DNA from: Nectonema munidae | Lineage: Eukaryota > Nematomorpha > Nectonematoida > Nectonematidae | Length of the DNA: 64,000 bases | Reading direction: 5' to 3' | Assembly: GCA_030549495.1 (NCBI GenBank) | Contig: JAUIRK010000148.1 | Span: forward strand, 93,575-157,574 | Shown here: piece by piece, positions 43,065-57,360 of the stretch | Position numbering within the stretch: position 1 is the first letter of the stretch | How the letters are laid out: the number at the start of each line of letters is the position of its first letter | The notes under the pieces: generated by a model | Seen by the model: only the letters and a program-made list of their open reading frames with translations | The model's database searches: none | Told to the model about the DNA's origin: nothing | Made by a program: the position numbers and the translations under genes

Positions 43065-46000
43065 ATTATCGTATTTTTTCAGAATTATTTTGGAAATTAT
43101 CATCAAATAGAAAATGTTTTTTTACTGTAACAATCTGTTTTCAAATCAATTATGTTACATTTCAAAAAGTAACTGATAAATTTAAAATCAAATAGAATAA
43201 ATTTTCCCATTTTCTATAAATATTTGTATTATTGTTTTTTTTTCAAATTATTTTTTTAGGAAAATATCATCAAACACAAAACATTTTTTAATGTAGCAAT
43301 CTTTTTCAAAGCAAGTATGTTAAATTTGGAAAAGTAATTGACAAATTTGAAATCAAATACAATAAAATTTTCCCTCTTTCTATATTTATATTATTGTTTT
43401 TTTTTTCAGGAAATTATCATCAAATAGAAAATGTTTTCTTACAGTAACAATCTGTTTTCAAATCAATTATGTTACATTTCAAAAAGTAACTGATAAATTT
43501 AAAATCAAATAGAATAAATTTTCCCATTTTCTATAAATATTTGTATTATTGTTTTTTTTTTCAAAAAATTTTTTAAGAAAATATCATAAAACAGAAAACA
43601 TTTTTTTAATGTAGCAATCTTTTTCAAAGCAAGTACGTTAACTTTGGAAAAGTAATTGACAAATTTGAAATCAAATACAATAAAATTTTCCCTCTTTCTA
43701 TATTTATATTATTGTTTTTTTTCAGAATTATTTTGGAAATTATCATCAAATAGAAAATGTTTTCTTACTGTAACAATCTGTTTTCAAATCAATTATGTTA
43801 CATTTCAAAAAGTAACTGATAAATTTAAAATCAAATAGAATAAATTTTCCAATTTTCTATAAATATTTGTATTATTGTTTTTTTTTCAAACTATTTTTTT
43901 AGAAAAATATCATCAAACAGAAAACATTTTTTTAATGTAGCAATCTTTTTCAAAGGAAATATGTTAAATTTGGAAAAGTAATTGACAAATTTGAAATCAA
44001 ATACAATAAAATTTTCCCTCTTTCTATATTTATATTGTTTTTTTCAGGAAATTATCATCAAATAGAAAATGTTTTCTTACTGTAACAATCTGTTTTCAAA
44101 TCAATTATGTTACAATTTATATTGTTTTTTTTTCAGAATTATTTTTCAGGAAATTATCATCAAACAGAAAATGTTTTCTTACTGTAACAATCTGTTTTCA
44201 AAGCAAGTATACATTTCAAAAAGTAACTGATAATTTTTTTTTCAGAATTATTTTTTCAGGAAATTATCATCAAATAGAAAATGTTTTCTTACAGTAACAA
44301 TCTGTTTTCAAATCAATTATGTTACATTTCAAAAAGTAACTGATAAATTTAAAATCAAATAGGATAAATTTTCCAATTTTCTATAAATATTTGTATTATT
44401 GTTTTTTTTTCAAACTATTTTTTCAGAAAAATATCATCAAAGAGAAAACATTTTTTAAATGTAGCAATCTTTTAAAAAAGCAAGTATGTTAAATTTGGAA
44501 AAGTAATTGGCAAATTTGAAATCAAATACAATAAAATTTTCTCTCTTTCTATATTTATATTATTGTTTTTTTTTTCAGGATTATTTTGGAAATTATCATC
44601 AAATAGAAAATATTTTTTTACTGTAACAATCTGTTTTCAAATCAATTATGTTACATTTCAAAAGGTAACTGATAAATTTAAAATCAAATAGAATAAATTT
44701 TCCCATTTTCTATAAATATTTGTATTATTGTTTTTTTTTCAAATTATTTTTTTAGAAAAATATCATCAAACAGAAAACATTTTTTAATGTAGCAATCTTT
44801 TTCAAAGCAAGTATGTTAAATTTGGAAAAGTAATTGACAAATTATTATTGTTTTTTTTTTCAAAAAATTTTTTAAGAAAATATCATAAAACAGAAAACAT
44901 TTTTTTAATGTAGCAATCTTTTTCAAAGCAAGTATGTTAAATTTGGAAAAGTAATTGGCAAAATTGAAATCAAATACAATAAAATTTTCTCTCTTTCTAT
45001 ATTTATATTATTGTTTTTTTTAAGGATTATTTTGGAAATTATCATCAAATAGAAAATATTTTTTTACTGTAACAATCTGTTTTCAAATCAATTATGTTAC
45101 ATTTCAAAAGGTAACTGATAAATTTAAAATCAAATAGAATAAATTTTCCCATTTTCTATAAATATTTGTATTATTGTTTTTTTTTTCAAATTATTTTTTT
45201 AGAAAAATATCATCAAACAGAAAACATTTTATGTAGCAATCTTTTTCAAAGCAAGTATGTTAAATTTGAAAAAGTAATTGACAAATTTGAAATCAAATAC
45301 AATAAAATTTTCCTTCTTTCTATATTTATATTATTGTTTTTTTTCAGGAAATTATCATCAAATAGAAAATGTTTTCTTACAGTAACAATCTGTTTTCAAA
45401 TCAATTATGTTACATTTCAAAAAGTAACTGATAAATTTAAAATCAAATAGAATAAATTTTCCCATTTTCTATAAATATTTGTATTATTGTTTTTTTCAAA
45501 AAAATTAGTAACTGATAAATTTAAAATCAAATAGAATAAATTTTCCAATTTTCTATAAATATTTGTATTATTGTTTTTTTATTCAAACTATTTTTTCAAA
45601 AAAATATCATCAAACAGAAAACATTTTTTTAATGTAGCAATCTTTTTCAAAGAAAGTATGTTAAATTTGGAAAAGTAATTGGCAAATTTGAAATCAAATA
45701 CAATAAAATTTTCTCTCTTTCTATATTTATTATCGTATTTTTTCAGAATTATTTTGGAAATTATCATCAAATAGAAAATGTTTTTTTACTGTAACAATCT
45801 GTTTTCAAATCAATTATGTTACATTTCAAAAAGTAACTGATAAATTTAAAATCAAATGGAATAAATTTTCCCATTTTCTATAAATATTTGTATTATTGTT
45901 TTTTTTTCAAATTATTTTTTTAGGAAAATATCATCAAACAGAAAACATTTTTTAATGTAGCAATCTTTTTCAAAGCAAGTATGTTAAATTTGGAAAAGTA

Positions 46001-46588
46001 ATTGACAAATTTGAAATCAAATACAATAAAATTTTCCCTCTTTCTATATTTATATTATTGTTTTTTTTTCAGGAAATTATCATCAAATAGAAAATGTTTT
46101 CTTACAGTAACAATCTGTTTTCAAATCAATTATGTTACATTTCAAAAAGTAACTGATAAATTTAAAATCAAATAGAATAAATTTTCCCATTTTCTATAAA
46201 TATTTGTATTATTGTTTTTTTTTTCAAAAAATTTTTTTAAGAAAATATCATAAAACAGAAAACATTTTTTTAATGTAGCAATCTTTTTCAAAGCAAGTAC
46301 GTTAAATTTGGAAAAGTAATTGGCAAAATTGAAATCAAATACAATAAAATTTTCTCTCTTTCTATATTTATATTATTGTTTTTTTTAAGGATTATTTTGG
46401 AAATTATCATCAAATAGAAAATATTTTTTTACTGTAACAATCTGTTTTCAAATCAATTATGTTACATTTCAAAAGGTAACTGATAAATTTAAAATCAAAT
46501 AGAATAAATTTTCCCATTTTCTATAAATATTTGTATTATTGTTTTTTTTTTCAAATTATTTTTTTAGAAAAATATCATCAAACAGAAA
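43065..46588. repeat. Satellite block duplicated at +6.64 kb (49703-53224)
   Basis: Three landmarks keep the same offset: 43065 to 49703 (6,638), 45223 to 51860 (6,637) and 46588 to 53224 (6,636). The block therefore belongs to a larger repeated unit of about 6.64 kb. Within it a 2.66-kb spacing also recurs (43065-45728, 49703-52364). Confidence 0.7.
45223..46587. repeat. Satellite higher-order unit, ~1.365 kb (example)
   Basis: The A variant cattttatgtagcaatc occurs at 45223 and 46588 (1,365 bp apart), at 51860 and 53224 (1,364 bp), and at 61949 and 63313 (1,364 bp). Between the members the order of other variants (fused aaaaattagtaactgataaa; tatttattatcgtatttttt; tcaaaaaattttttaagaaa) is the same, showing a higher-order unit of about eight monomers. 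Confidence 0.75.
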
Positions 46589-49500
46589 ACATTTTATGTA
46601 GCAATCTTTTTCAAAGCAAGTATGTTAAATTTGAAAAAGTAATTGACAAATTTGAAATCAAATACAATAAAATTTTCCCTCTTTCTATATTTATATTATT
46701 GTTTTTTTTTCAGGAAATTATCATCAAATAGAAAATGTTTTCTTACAGTAACAATCTGTTTTCAAATCAATTATGTTACATTTCAAAAAGTAATTGATAA
46801 ATTTAAAATCAAATAGAATAAATTTTCCCATTTTCAATAAATATTTGTATTATTGTTTTTTTTCCAAACAATTTTTTCAGAAAAATTTTTTAAGAAAATA
46901 TCATCAAACAGAAAACATTTTTTTAATGTAGCAATCTTTTTCAAAGCAAGTATGTTAAATTTGGAAAAGTAATTGACAAATTTGAAATCAAATACAATAA
47001 AATTTTCCCTCTTTCTATATTTATATTATTGTTTTTTTTCAGAATTATTTTGGAAATTATCATCAAATAGAAAATGTTTTCTTACTGTAACAATCTGTTT
47101 TCAAATCAATTATGTTACATTTCAAAAAGTAACTGATAAATTTAAAATCAAATAGAATAAATTTTCCCATTTTCTATAAATATTTGTATTATTGTTTTTT
47201 TTCCAAACTATTTTTTTAGAAAAATATCATCAAACAGAAAACATTTTTTTAATGTAGCAATCTTTTTCAAAGGAAATATGTTAAATTTGGAAAAGTAATT
47301 GACAAATTTGAAATCAAATACAATAAAATTTTCCCTCTTTCTATATTTATATTGTTTTTTTCAGGAAATTATCATCAAATAGAAAATGTTTTCTTACTGT
47401 AACAATCTGTTTTCAAATCAATTATGTTACAATTTATATTGTTTTTTTTAGAATTATTTTTCAGGAAATTATCATCAAACAGAAAATGTTTTCTTACTGT
47501 AACAATCTGTTTTCAAAGCAAGTATACATTTCAAAAAGTAACTGATAATTTTTTTTTCAGAATTATTTTTGGAAATTATCATCAAATAGAAAATGTTTTC
47601 TTACAGTAACAATCTGTTTTCAAATCAATTATGTTACATTTCAAAAAGTAACTGATAAATTTAAAATCAAATAGGATAAATTTTCCAATTTTCTATAAAT
47701 ATTTGTATTATTGTTTTTTTTTCAAACTATTTTTTCAGAAAAATATCATCAAAGAGAAAACATTTTTTAAATGTAGCAATCTTTTAAAAAAGCAAGTATG
47801 TTAAATTTGGAAAAGTAATTGGCAAATTTGAAATCAAATACAATAAAATTTTCTCTCTTTCTATATTTATATTATTGTTTTTTTTTCAGGATTATTTTGG
47901 AAATTATCATCAAATAGAAAATGTTTTTTTACTGTAACAATCTGTTTTCAAATCAATTATGTTACATTTCAAAAGGTAACTGATAAATTTAAAATCAAAT
48001 AGAATAAATTTTCCCATTTTCTATAAATATTTGTATTATTGTTTTTTTTTCAAATTATTTTTTTAGAAAAATATCATCAAACAGAAAACATTTTTTAATG
48101 TAGCAATCTTTTTCAAAGCAAGTATGTTAAATTTGGAAAAGTAATTGACAAATTTGAAATCAAATACAATAAAATTTTCCCTCTTTCTATATTTATATTA
48201 TTTTTTTTTAGAATTTTTTTTCAGGAAATTATCATCAAATAGAAAATGTTTTCTTACAGTAACAATCTGTTTTCAAATCAATTATGTTACATTTCAAAAA
48301 GTAACTGATAAATTTAAAATCAAATAGAATAAATTTTCCCATTTTCTATAAATATTTGTATTATTGTTTTTTTTTTCAAAAAATTTTTTAAGAAAATATC
48401 ATAAAACAGAAAACATTTTTTTAATGTAGCAATCTTTTTCAAAGCAAGTACGTTAAATTTGGAAAAGTAATTGGCAAAATTGAAATCAAATACAATAAAA
48501 TTTTCTCTCTTTCTATATTTATATTATTGTTTTTTTTTAAGGATTATTTTGGAAATTATCATCAAATAGAAAATGTTTTTTTACTGTAACAATCTGTTTT
48601 CAAATCAATTATGTTACATTTCAAAAGGTAACTGATAAATTTAAAATCAAATAGAATAAATTTTCCAATTTTCTATAAATATTTGTATTATTGTTTTTTT
48701 TTCAAACTATTTTTTTAGAAAAATATCATCAAACAGAAAACATTTTTTTAATGTAGCAATCTTTTTCAAAGGAAATATGTTAAATTTGGAAAAGTAATTG
48801 ACAAATTTGAAATCAAATACAATAAAATTTTCCCTCTTTCTATATTTATATTGTTTTTTTCAGGAAATTATCATCAAATAGAAAATGTTTTCTTACTGTA
48901 ACAATCTGTTTTCAAATCAATTATGTTACAATTTATATTGTTTTTTTTTCAGAATTATTTTTCAGGAAATTATCATCAAACAGAAAATGTTTTCTTACTG
49001 TAACAATCTGTTTTCAAAGCAAGTATACATTTCAAAAAGTAACTGATAATTTTTTTTTCAGAATTATTTTTTCAGGAAATTATCATCAAATAGAAAATGT
49101 TTTCTTACTGTAACAATCTGTTTTCAAATCAATTATGTTACATTTCAAAAAGTAACTGATAAATTTAAAATCAAATAGGATAAATTTTCCAATTTTCTAT
49201 AAATATTTGTATTATTGTTTTTTTTTTCAAATTATTTTTTCAGAAAAATATCATCAAAGAGAAAACATTTTTTAAATGTAGCAATCTTTTAAAAAAGCAA
49301 GTATGTTAAATTTGGAAAAGTAATTGGCAAATTTGAAATCAAATACAATAAAATTTTCTCTCTTTCTATATTTATATTATTGTTTTTTTTTTCAGGATTA
49401 TTTTGGAAATTATCATCAAATAGAAAATGTTTTTTTACTGTAACAATCTGTTTTCAAATCAATTATGTTACATTTCAAAAGATAACTGATAAATTTAAAA

Positions 49501-52500
49501 TCAAATAGAATAAATTTTCCCATTTTCTATAAATATTTGTATTATTGTTTTTTTTTCAAATTATTTTTTTAGAAAAATATCATCAAACAGAAAACATTTT
49601 TTTATGTAGCAATCTTTTTCAAAGCAAGTATGTTAAATTTGGAAAAGTAATTGGCAAATTTGAAATCAAATACAATAAAATTTTCTCTCTTTCTATATTT
49701 ATTATCGTATTTTTTCAGAATTATTTTGGAAATTATCATCAAATAGAAAATGTTTTTTTACTGTAACAATCTGTTTTCAAATCAATTATGTTACATTTCA
49801 AAAAGTAACTGATAAATTTAAAATCAAATGGAATAAATTTTCCCATTTTCTATAAATATTTGTATTATTGTTTTTTTTTCAAATTATTTTTTTAGGAAAA
49901 TATCATCAAACAGAAAACATTTTTTTAATGTAGCAATCTTTTTCAAAGCAAGTATGTTAAATTTGGAAAAGTAATTGACAAATTTGAAATCAAATACAAT
50001 AAAATTTTCCCTCTTTCTATATTTATATTATTTTTTTTTTTTTCAGGAAATTATCATCAAATAGAAAATGTTTTCTTACAGTAACAATCTGTTTTCAAAT
50101 CAATTATGTTACATTTCAAAAAGTAACTGATAAATTTAAAATCAAATAGAATAAATTTTCCCATTTTCTATAAATATTTGTATTATTGTTTTTTTTTTCA
50201 AAAAATTTTTTAAGAAAATATCATAAAACAGAAAACATTTTTTTAATGTAGAAATCTTTTTCAAAGCAAGTACGTTAACTTTGGAAAAGTAATTGACAAA
50301 TTTGAAATCAAATACAATAAAATTTTCCCTTTTTCTATATTTATATTATTGTTTTTTTTTCAGAATTATTTTGGAAATTATCATCAAATAGAAAATGTTT
50401 TCTTACTGTAACAATCTGTTTTCAAATCAATTATGTTACATTTCAAAAAGTAACTGATAAATTTAAAATCAAATAGAATAAATTTTCCAATTTTCTATAA
50501 ATATTTGTATTATTGTTTTTTTTTCAAACTATTTTTTTAGAAAAATATCATCAAACAGAAAACATTTTTTTAATGTAGCAATCTTTTTCAAAGGAAATAT
50601 GTTAAATTTGGAAAAGTAATTGACAAATTTGAAATCAAATACAATAAAATTTTCCCTCTTTCTATATTTATATTGTTTTTTTCAGGAAATTATCATCAAA
50701 TAGAAAATGTTTTCTTACTGTAACAATCTGTTTTCAAATCAATTATGTTACAATTTATATTGTTTTTTTTTCAGAATTATTTTTCAGGAAATTATCATCA
50801 AACAGAAAATGTTTTCTTACTGTAACAATCTGTTTTCAAAGCAAGTATACATTTCAAAAAGTAACTGATAATTTTTTTTTCAGAATTATTTTTTCAGGAA
50901 ATTATCATCAAATAGAAAATGTTTTCTTACAGTAACAATCTGTTTTCAAATCAATTATGTTACATTTCAAAAAGTAACTGATAAATTTAAAATCAAATAG
51001 GATAAATTTTCCAATTTTCTATAAATATTTGTATTATTGTTTTTTTTTTCAAACTATTTTTTCAGAAAAATATCATCAAAGAGAAAACATTTTTTAAATG
51101 TAGCAATCTTTTAAAAAAGCAAGTATGTTAAATTTGGAAAAGTAATTGGCAAATTTGAAATCAAATACAATAAAATTTTCTCTCTTTCTATATTTATATT
51201 ATTGTTTTTTTTTTCAGGATTATTTTGGAAATTATCATCAAATAGAAAATGTTTTTTTACTGTAACAATCTGTTTTCAAATCAATTGTTACATTTCAAAA
51301 GATAACTGATAAATTTAAAATCAAATAGAATAAATTTTCCCATTTTCTATAAATATTTGTATTATTGTTTTTTTTCAAATTATTTTTTTAGAAAAATATC
51401 ATCAAACAGAAAACATTTTTTAATGTAGCAATCTTTTTCAAAGCAAGTATGTTAACTTTGGAAAAGTAATTGACAAATTATTATTGTTTTTTTTTTCAAA
51501 AAATTTTTTAAGAAAATATCATAAAACAGAAAACATTTTTTTAATGTAGCAATCTTCTTCAAAGCAAGTACGTTAAATTTGGAAAAGTAATTGGCAAAAT
51601 TGAAATCAAATACAATAAAATTTTCTCTCTTTCTATATTTATATTATTGTTTTTTTTAAGGATTATTTTGGAAATTATCATCAAATAGAAAATATTTTTT
51701 TACTGTAACAATCTGTTTTCAAATCAATTATGTTACATTTCAAAAGGTAACTGATAAATTTAAAATCAAATAGAATAAATTTTCCCATTTTCTATAAATA
51801 TTTGTATTATTGTTTTTTTTTTCAAATTATTTTTTTAGAAAAATATCATCAAACAGAAAACATTTTATGTAGCAATCTTTTTCAAAGCAAGTATGTTAAA
51901 TTTGAAAAAGTAATTGACAAATTTGAAATCAAATACAATAAAATTTTCCTTCTTTCTATATTTATATTATTGTTTTTTTTCAGGAAATTATCATCAAATA
52001 GAAAATGTTTTCTTACAGTAACAATCTGTTTTCAAATCAATTATGTTACATTTCAAAAAGTAACTGATAAATTTAAAATCAAATAGAATAAATTTTCCCA
52101 TTTTCTATAAATATTTGTATTATTGTTTTTTTCAAAAAAAATTAGTAACTGATAAATTTAAAATCAAATAGAATAAATTTTCCAATTTTCTATAAATATT
52201 TGTATTATTGTTTTTTTATTCAAACTATTTTTTCAAAAAAATATCATCAAACAGAAAACATTTTTTTAATGTAGCAATCTTTTTCAAAGAAAGTATGTTA
52301 AATTTGGAAAAGTAATTGGCAAATTTGAAATCAAATACAATAAAATTTTCTCTCTTTCTATATTTATTATCGTATTTTTTCAGAATTATTTTGGAAATTA
52401 TCATCAAATAGAAAATGTTTTTTTACTGTAACAATCTGTTTTCAAATCAATTATGTTACATTTCAAAAAGTAACTGATAAATTTAAAATCAAATGGAATA

Positions 52501-55500
52501 AATTTTCCCATTTTCTATAAATATTTGTATTATTGTTTTTTTTTCAAATTATTTTTTTAGGAAAATATCATCAAACAGAAAACATTTTTTAATGTAGCAA
52601 TCTTTTTCAAAGCAAGTATGTTAAATTTGGAAAAGTAATTGACAAATTTGAAATCAAATACAATAAAATTTTCCCTCTTTCTATATTTATATTATTGTTT
52701 TTTTTTCAGGAAATTATCATCAAATAGAAAATGTTTTCTTACAGTAACAATCTGTTTTCAAATCAATTATGTTACATTTCAAAAAGTAACTGATAAATTT
52801 AAAATCAAATAGAATAAATTTTCCCATTTTCTATAAATATTTGTATTATTGTTTTTTTTTTCAAAAAATTTTTTAAGAAAATATCATAAAACAGAAAACA
52901 TTTTTTTAATGTAGCAATCTTTTTCAAAGCAAGTACGTTAAATTTGGAAAAGTAATTGGCAAAATTGAAATCAAATACAATAAAATTTTCTCTCTTTCTA
53001 TATTTATATTATTGTTTTTTTTTAAGGATTATTTTGGAAATTATCATCAAATAGAAAATATTTTTTTACTGTAACAATCTGTTTTCAAATCAATTATGTT
53101 ACATTTCAAAAGGTAACTGATAAATTTAAAATCAAATAGAATAAATTTTCCCATTTTCTATAAATATTTGTATTATTGTTTTTTTTTCAAATTATTTTTT
53201 TAGAAAAATATCATCAAACAGAAAACATTTTATGTAGCAATCTTTTTCAAAGCAAGTATGTTAAATTTGAAAAAGTAATTGACAAATTTGAAATCAAATA
53301 CAATAAAATTTTCCCTCTTTCTATATTTATATTATTGTTTTTTTTTCAGGAAATTATCATCAAATAGAAAATGTTTTCTTACAGTAACAATCTGTTTTCA
53401 AATCAATTATGTTACATTTCAAAAAGTAACTGATAAATTTAAAATCAAATAGAATAAATTTTCCCATTTTCTATAAATATTTGTATTATTGTTTTTTTTT
53501 TCAAAAAATTTTTTAAGAAAATATCATAAAACAGAAAACATTTTTTTAATGTAGCAATCTTTTTCAAAGCAAGTACGTTAACTTTGGAAAAGTAATTGAC
53601 AAATTTGAAATCAAATACAATAAAATTTTCCCTTTTTCTATATTTATATTATTGTTTTTTTTTCAGAATTATTTTGGAAATTATCATCAAATAGAAAATG
53701 TTTTCTTACTGTAACAATCTGTTTTCAAATCAATTATGTTACATTTCAAAAAGTAACTGATAAATTTAAAATCAAATAGAATAAATTTTCCAATTTTCTA
53801 TAAATATTTGTATTATTGTTTTTTTTTCAAACTATTTTTTTAGAAAAATATCATCAAACAGAAAACATTTTTTTAATGTAGCAATCTTTTTCAAAGGAAA
53901 TATGTTAAATTTGGAAAAGTAATTGACAAATTTGAAATCAAATACAATAAAATTTTCCCTCTTTCTATATTTATATTATTGTTTTTTTTCAGGAAATTAT
54001 CATCAAACAGAAAATGTTTTCTTACTGTAACAATCTGTTTTCAAATCAATTATGTTACAATTTATATTAGTTTTTTTTTCAGAATTATTTTTCAGGAAAT
54101 TATCATCAAACAGAAAATGTTTTCTTACTGTAACAATCTGTTTTCAAAGCAAGTATACATTTCAAAAAGTAACTGAATTTTTTTTTCAGAATTATTTTTT
54201 CAGGAAATTATCATCAAATAGAAAATGTTTTCTTACAGTAACAATCTGTTTTCAAATCAATTATGTTACATTTCAAAAAGTAACTGATAAATTTAAAATC
54301 AAATAGAATAAATTTTCCAATTTTCTATAAATATTTGTATTATTGTTTTTTTTTCAAACTATTTTTTCAGAAAAATATCATCAAACAGAAAACATTTTTT
54401 TAATGTAGCAATCTTTTAAAAAAGCAAGTATGTTAAATTTGGAAAAGTAATTGGCAAATTTGAAATCAAATACAATAAAATTTTCTCTCTTTCTATATTT
54501 ATATTATTGTTTTTTTTTCAGGATTATTTTGGAAATTATCATCAAATAGAAAATGTTTTTTTACTGTAACAATCTGTTTTCAAATCAATTATGTTACATT
54601 TCAAAAAGTAACTGATAAATTTAAAATCAAATAGAATAAATTTTCCCATTTTCTATAAATATTTGTATTATTGTTTTTTTTTCAAATTATTTTTTTAGAA
54701 AAATATCATCAAACAGAAAACATTTTTTAATGTAGCAATCTTTTTCAAAGCAAGTATGTTAAATTTGGAAAAGTAATTGACAAATTTGAAATCAAATACA
54801 ATAAAATTTTCCCTCTTTCTATATTTATATTATTGTTTTTTTTTCAGGAAATTATCATCAAATAGAAAATGTTTTCTTACAGTAACAATCTGTTTTCAAA
54901 TCAATTATGTTACATTTCAAAAAGTAACTGATAAATTTAAAATCAAATAGAATAAATTTTCCCATTTTCTATAAATATTTGTATTATTGTTTTTTTTTTC
55001 AAAAAATTTTTTAAGAAAATATCATAAAACAGAAAACATTTTTTTAATGTAGCAATCTTTTTCAAAGCAAGTACGTTAAATTTGGAAAAGTAATTGGCAA
55101 AATTGAAATCAAATACAATAAAATTTTCTCTCTTTCTATATTTATATTATTGTTTTTTTTAAGGATTATTTTGGAAATTATCATCAAATAGAAAATGTTT
55201 TTTTACTGTAACAATCTGTTTTCAAATCAATTATGTTACATTTCAAAAAGTAACTGATAAATTTAAAATCAAATAGAATAAATTTTCCAATTTTCTATAA
55301 ATATTTGTATTATTGTTTTTTTTTCAAACTATTTTTTTAGAAAAATATCATCAAACAGAAAACATTTTTTTAATGTAGCAATCTTTTTCAAAGGAAATAT
55401 GTTAAATTTGGAAAAGTAATTGACAAATTTGAAATCAAATACAATAAAATTTTCCCTCTTTCTATATTTATATTGTTTTTTTCAGGAAATTATCATCAAA

Positions 55501-57296
55501 TAGAAAATGTTTTCTTACTGTAACAATCTGTTTTCAAATCAATTATGTTACAATTTATATTGTTTTTTTTTCAGAATTATTTTTCAGGAAATTATCATCA
55601 AACAGAAAATGTTTTCTTACTGTAACAATCTGTTTTCAAAGCAAGTATACATTTCAAAAAGTAACTGATAATTTTTTTTTCAGAATTATTTTTTCAGGAA
55701 ATTATCATCAAATAGAAAATGTTTTCTTACAGTAACAATCTGTTTTCAAATCAATTATGTTACATTTCAAAAAGTAACTGATAAATTTAAAATCAAATAG
55801 AATAAATTTTCCCATTTTCTATAAATATTTGTATTATTGTTTTTTTTTTCAAACTATTTTTTCAGAAAAATATCATCAAACAGAAAACATTTTTTTAATG
55901 TAGCAATCTTTTTCAAAGCAAGTATGTTAAATTTGGAAAAGTAATTGGCAAATTTGAAATCAAATACAATAAAATTTTCTCTCTTTCTATATTTATATTA
56001 TTGTTTTTTTTTTTCAGGATTATTTTGGAAATTATCATCAAATAGAAAATGTTTTTTTACTGTAACAATCTGTTTTCAAATCAATTATGTTACATTTCAA
56101 AAAGTAACTGATAAATTTAAAATCAAATAGAATAAATTTTCCCATTTTCTATAAATATTTGTATTATTGTTTTTTTTTCAAATTATTTTTTTAGAAAAAT
56201 ATCATCAAACAGAAAACATTTTATGTAGCAATCTTTTTCAAAGCAAGTATGTTAAATTTGGAAAAGTAATTGACAAATTTGAAATCAAATACAATAAAAT
56301 TTTCCCTCTTTCTATATTTTATTATTGTTTTTTTTTTAGGAAATTATCATCAAATAGAAAATGTTTTCTTACTGTAACAATCTGTTTTCAAATCAATTAT
56401 GTTACATTTCAAAAAGTAACTGATAAATTTAAAATCAAATGGAATAAATTTTCCCATTTTCTATAAATATTTGTATTATTGTTTTTTTTTCAAATTATTT
56501 TTTTAGGAAAATATCATCAAACAGAAAACATTTTTTTAATGTAGCAATCTTTTTCAAAGCAAGTATGTTAAATTTGGAAAAGTAATTGACAAATTTGAAA
56601 TCAAATACAATAAAATTTTCCCTCTTTCTATATTTATATTATTGTTTTTTTTTCAGGAAATTATCATCAAATAGAAAATGTTTTCTTACAGTAACAATCT
56701 GTTTTCAAATCAATTATGTTACATTTCAAAAAGTAACTGATAAATTTAAAATCAAATAGAATAAATTTTCCCATTTTCTATAAATATTTGTATTATTGTT
56801 TTTTTTTTCAAAAATTTTTTTTTAAGAAAATATCATAAAACAGAAAACATTTTTTTAATGTAGCAATCTTTTTCAAAGCAAGTACGTTAACTTTGGAAAA
56901 GTAATTGACAAATTTGAAATCAAATACAATAAAATTTTCCCTTTTTCTATATTTATATTATTGTTTTTTTTTCAGAATTATTTTGGAAATTATCATCAAA
57001 TAGAAAATGTTTTCTTACTGTAACAATCTGTTTTCAAATCAATTATGTTACATTTCAAAAAGTAACTGATAAATTTAAAATCAAATAGAATAAATTTTCC
57101 CATTTTCTATAAATATTTGTATTATTGTTTTTTTTTCAAACTATTTTTTTAGAAAAATATCATCAAACAGAAAACATTTTTTTAATGTAGCAATCTTTTT
57201 CAAAGCAAGTATGTTAAATTTGGAAAAGTAATTGACAAATTTGAAATCAAATACAATAAAATTTTCCCTCTTTCTATATTTATATTGTTTTTTTCA

Positions 57297-57360
57297 GGAA
57301 TAAAAAGAAAGTTTTTCGTAACAATCTGTTTTAAAGAAGATACAAAAGAATGAAATTTTT
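57297..57360. other. Satellite segment with deletion-only differences (2)
   Basis: ggaataaaaagaaagttttt corresponds to ggaaattatcatcaaacaga + aaatgttttctta of other copies with many small deletions; the following gtaacaatctgtttta and agatacaaaagaatg show the same pattern. Confidence 0.6.
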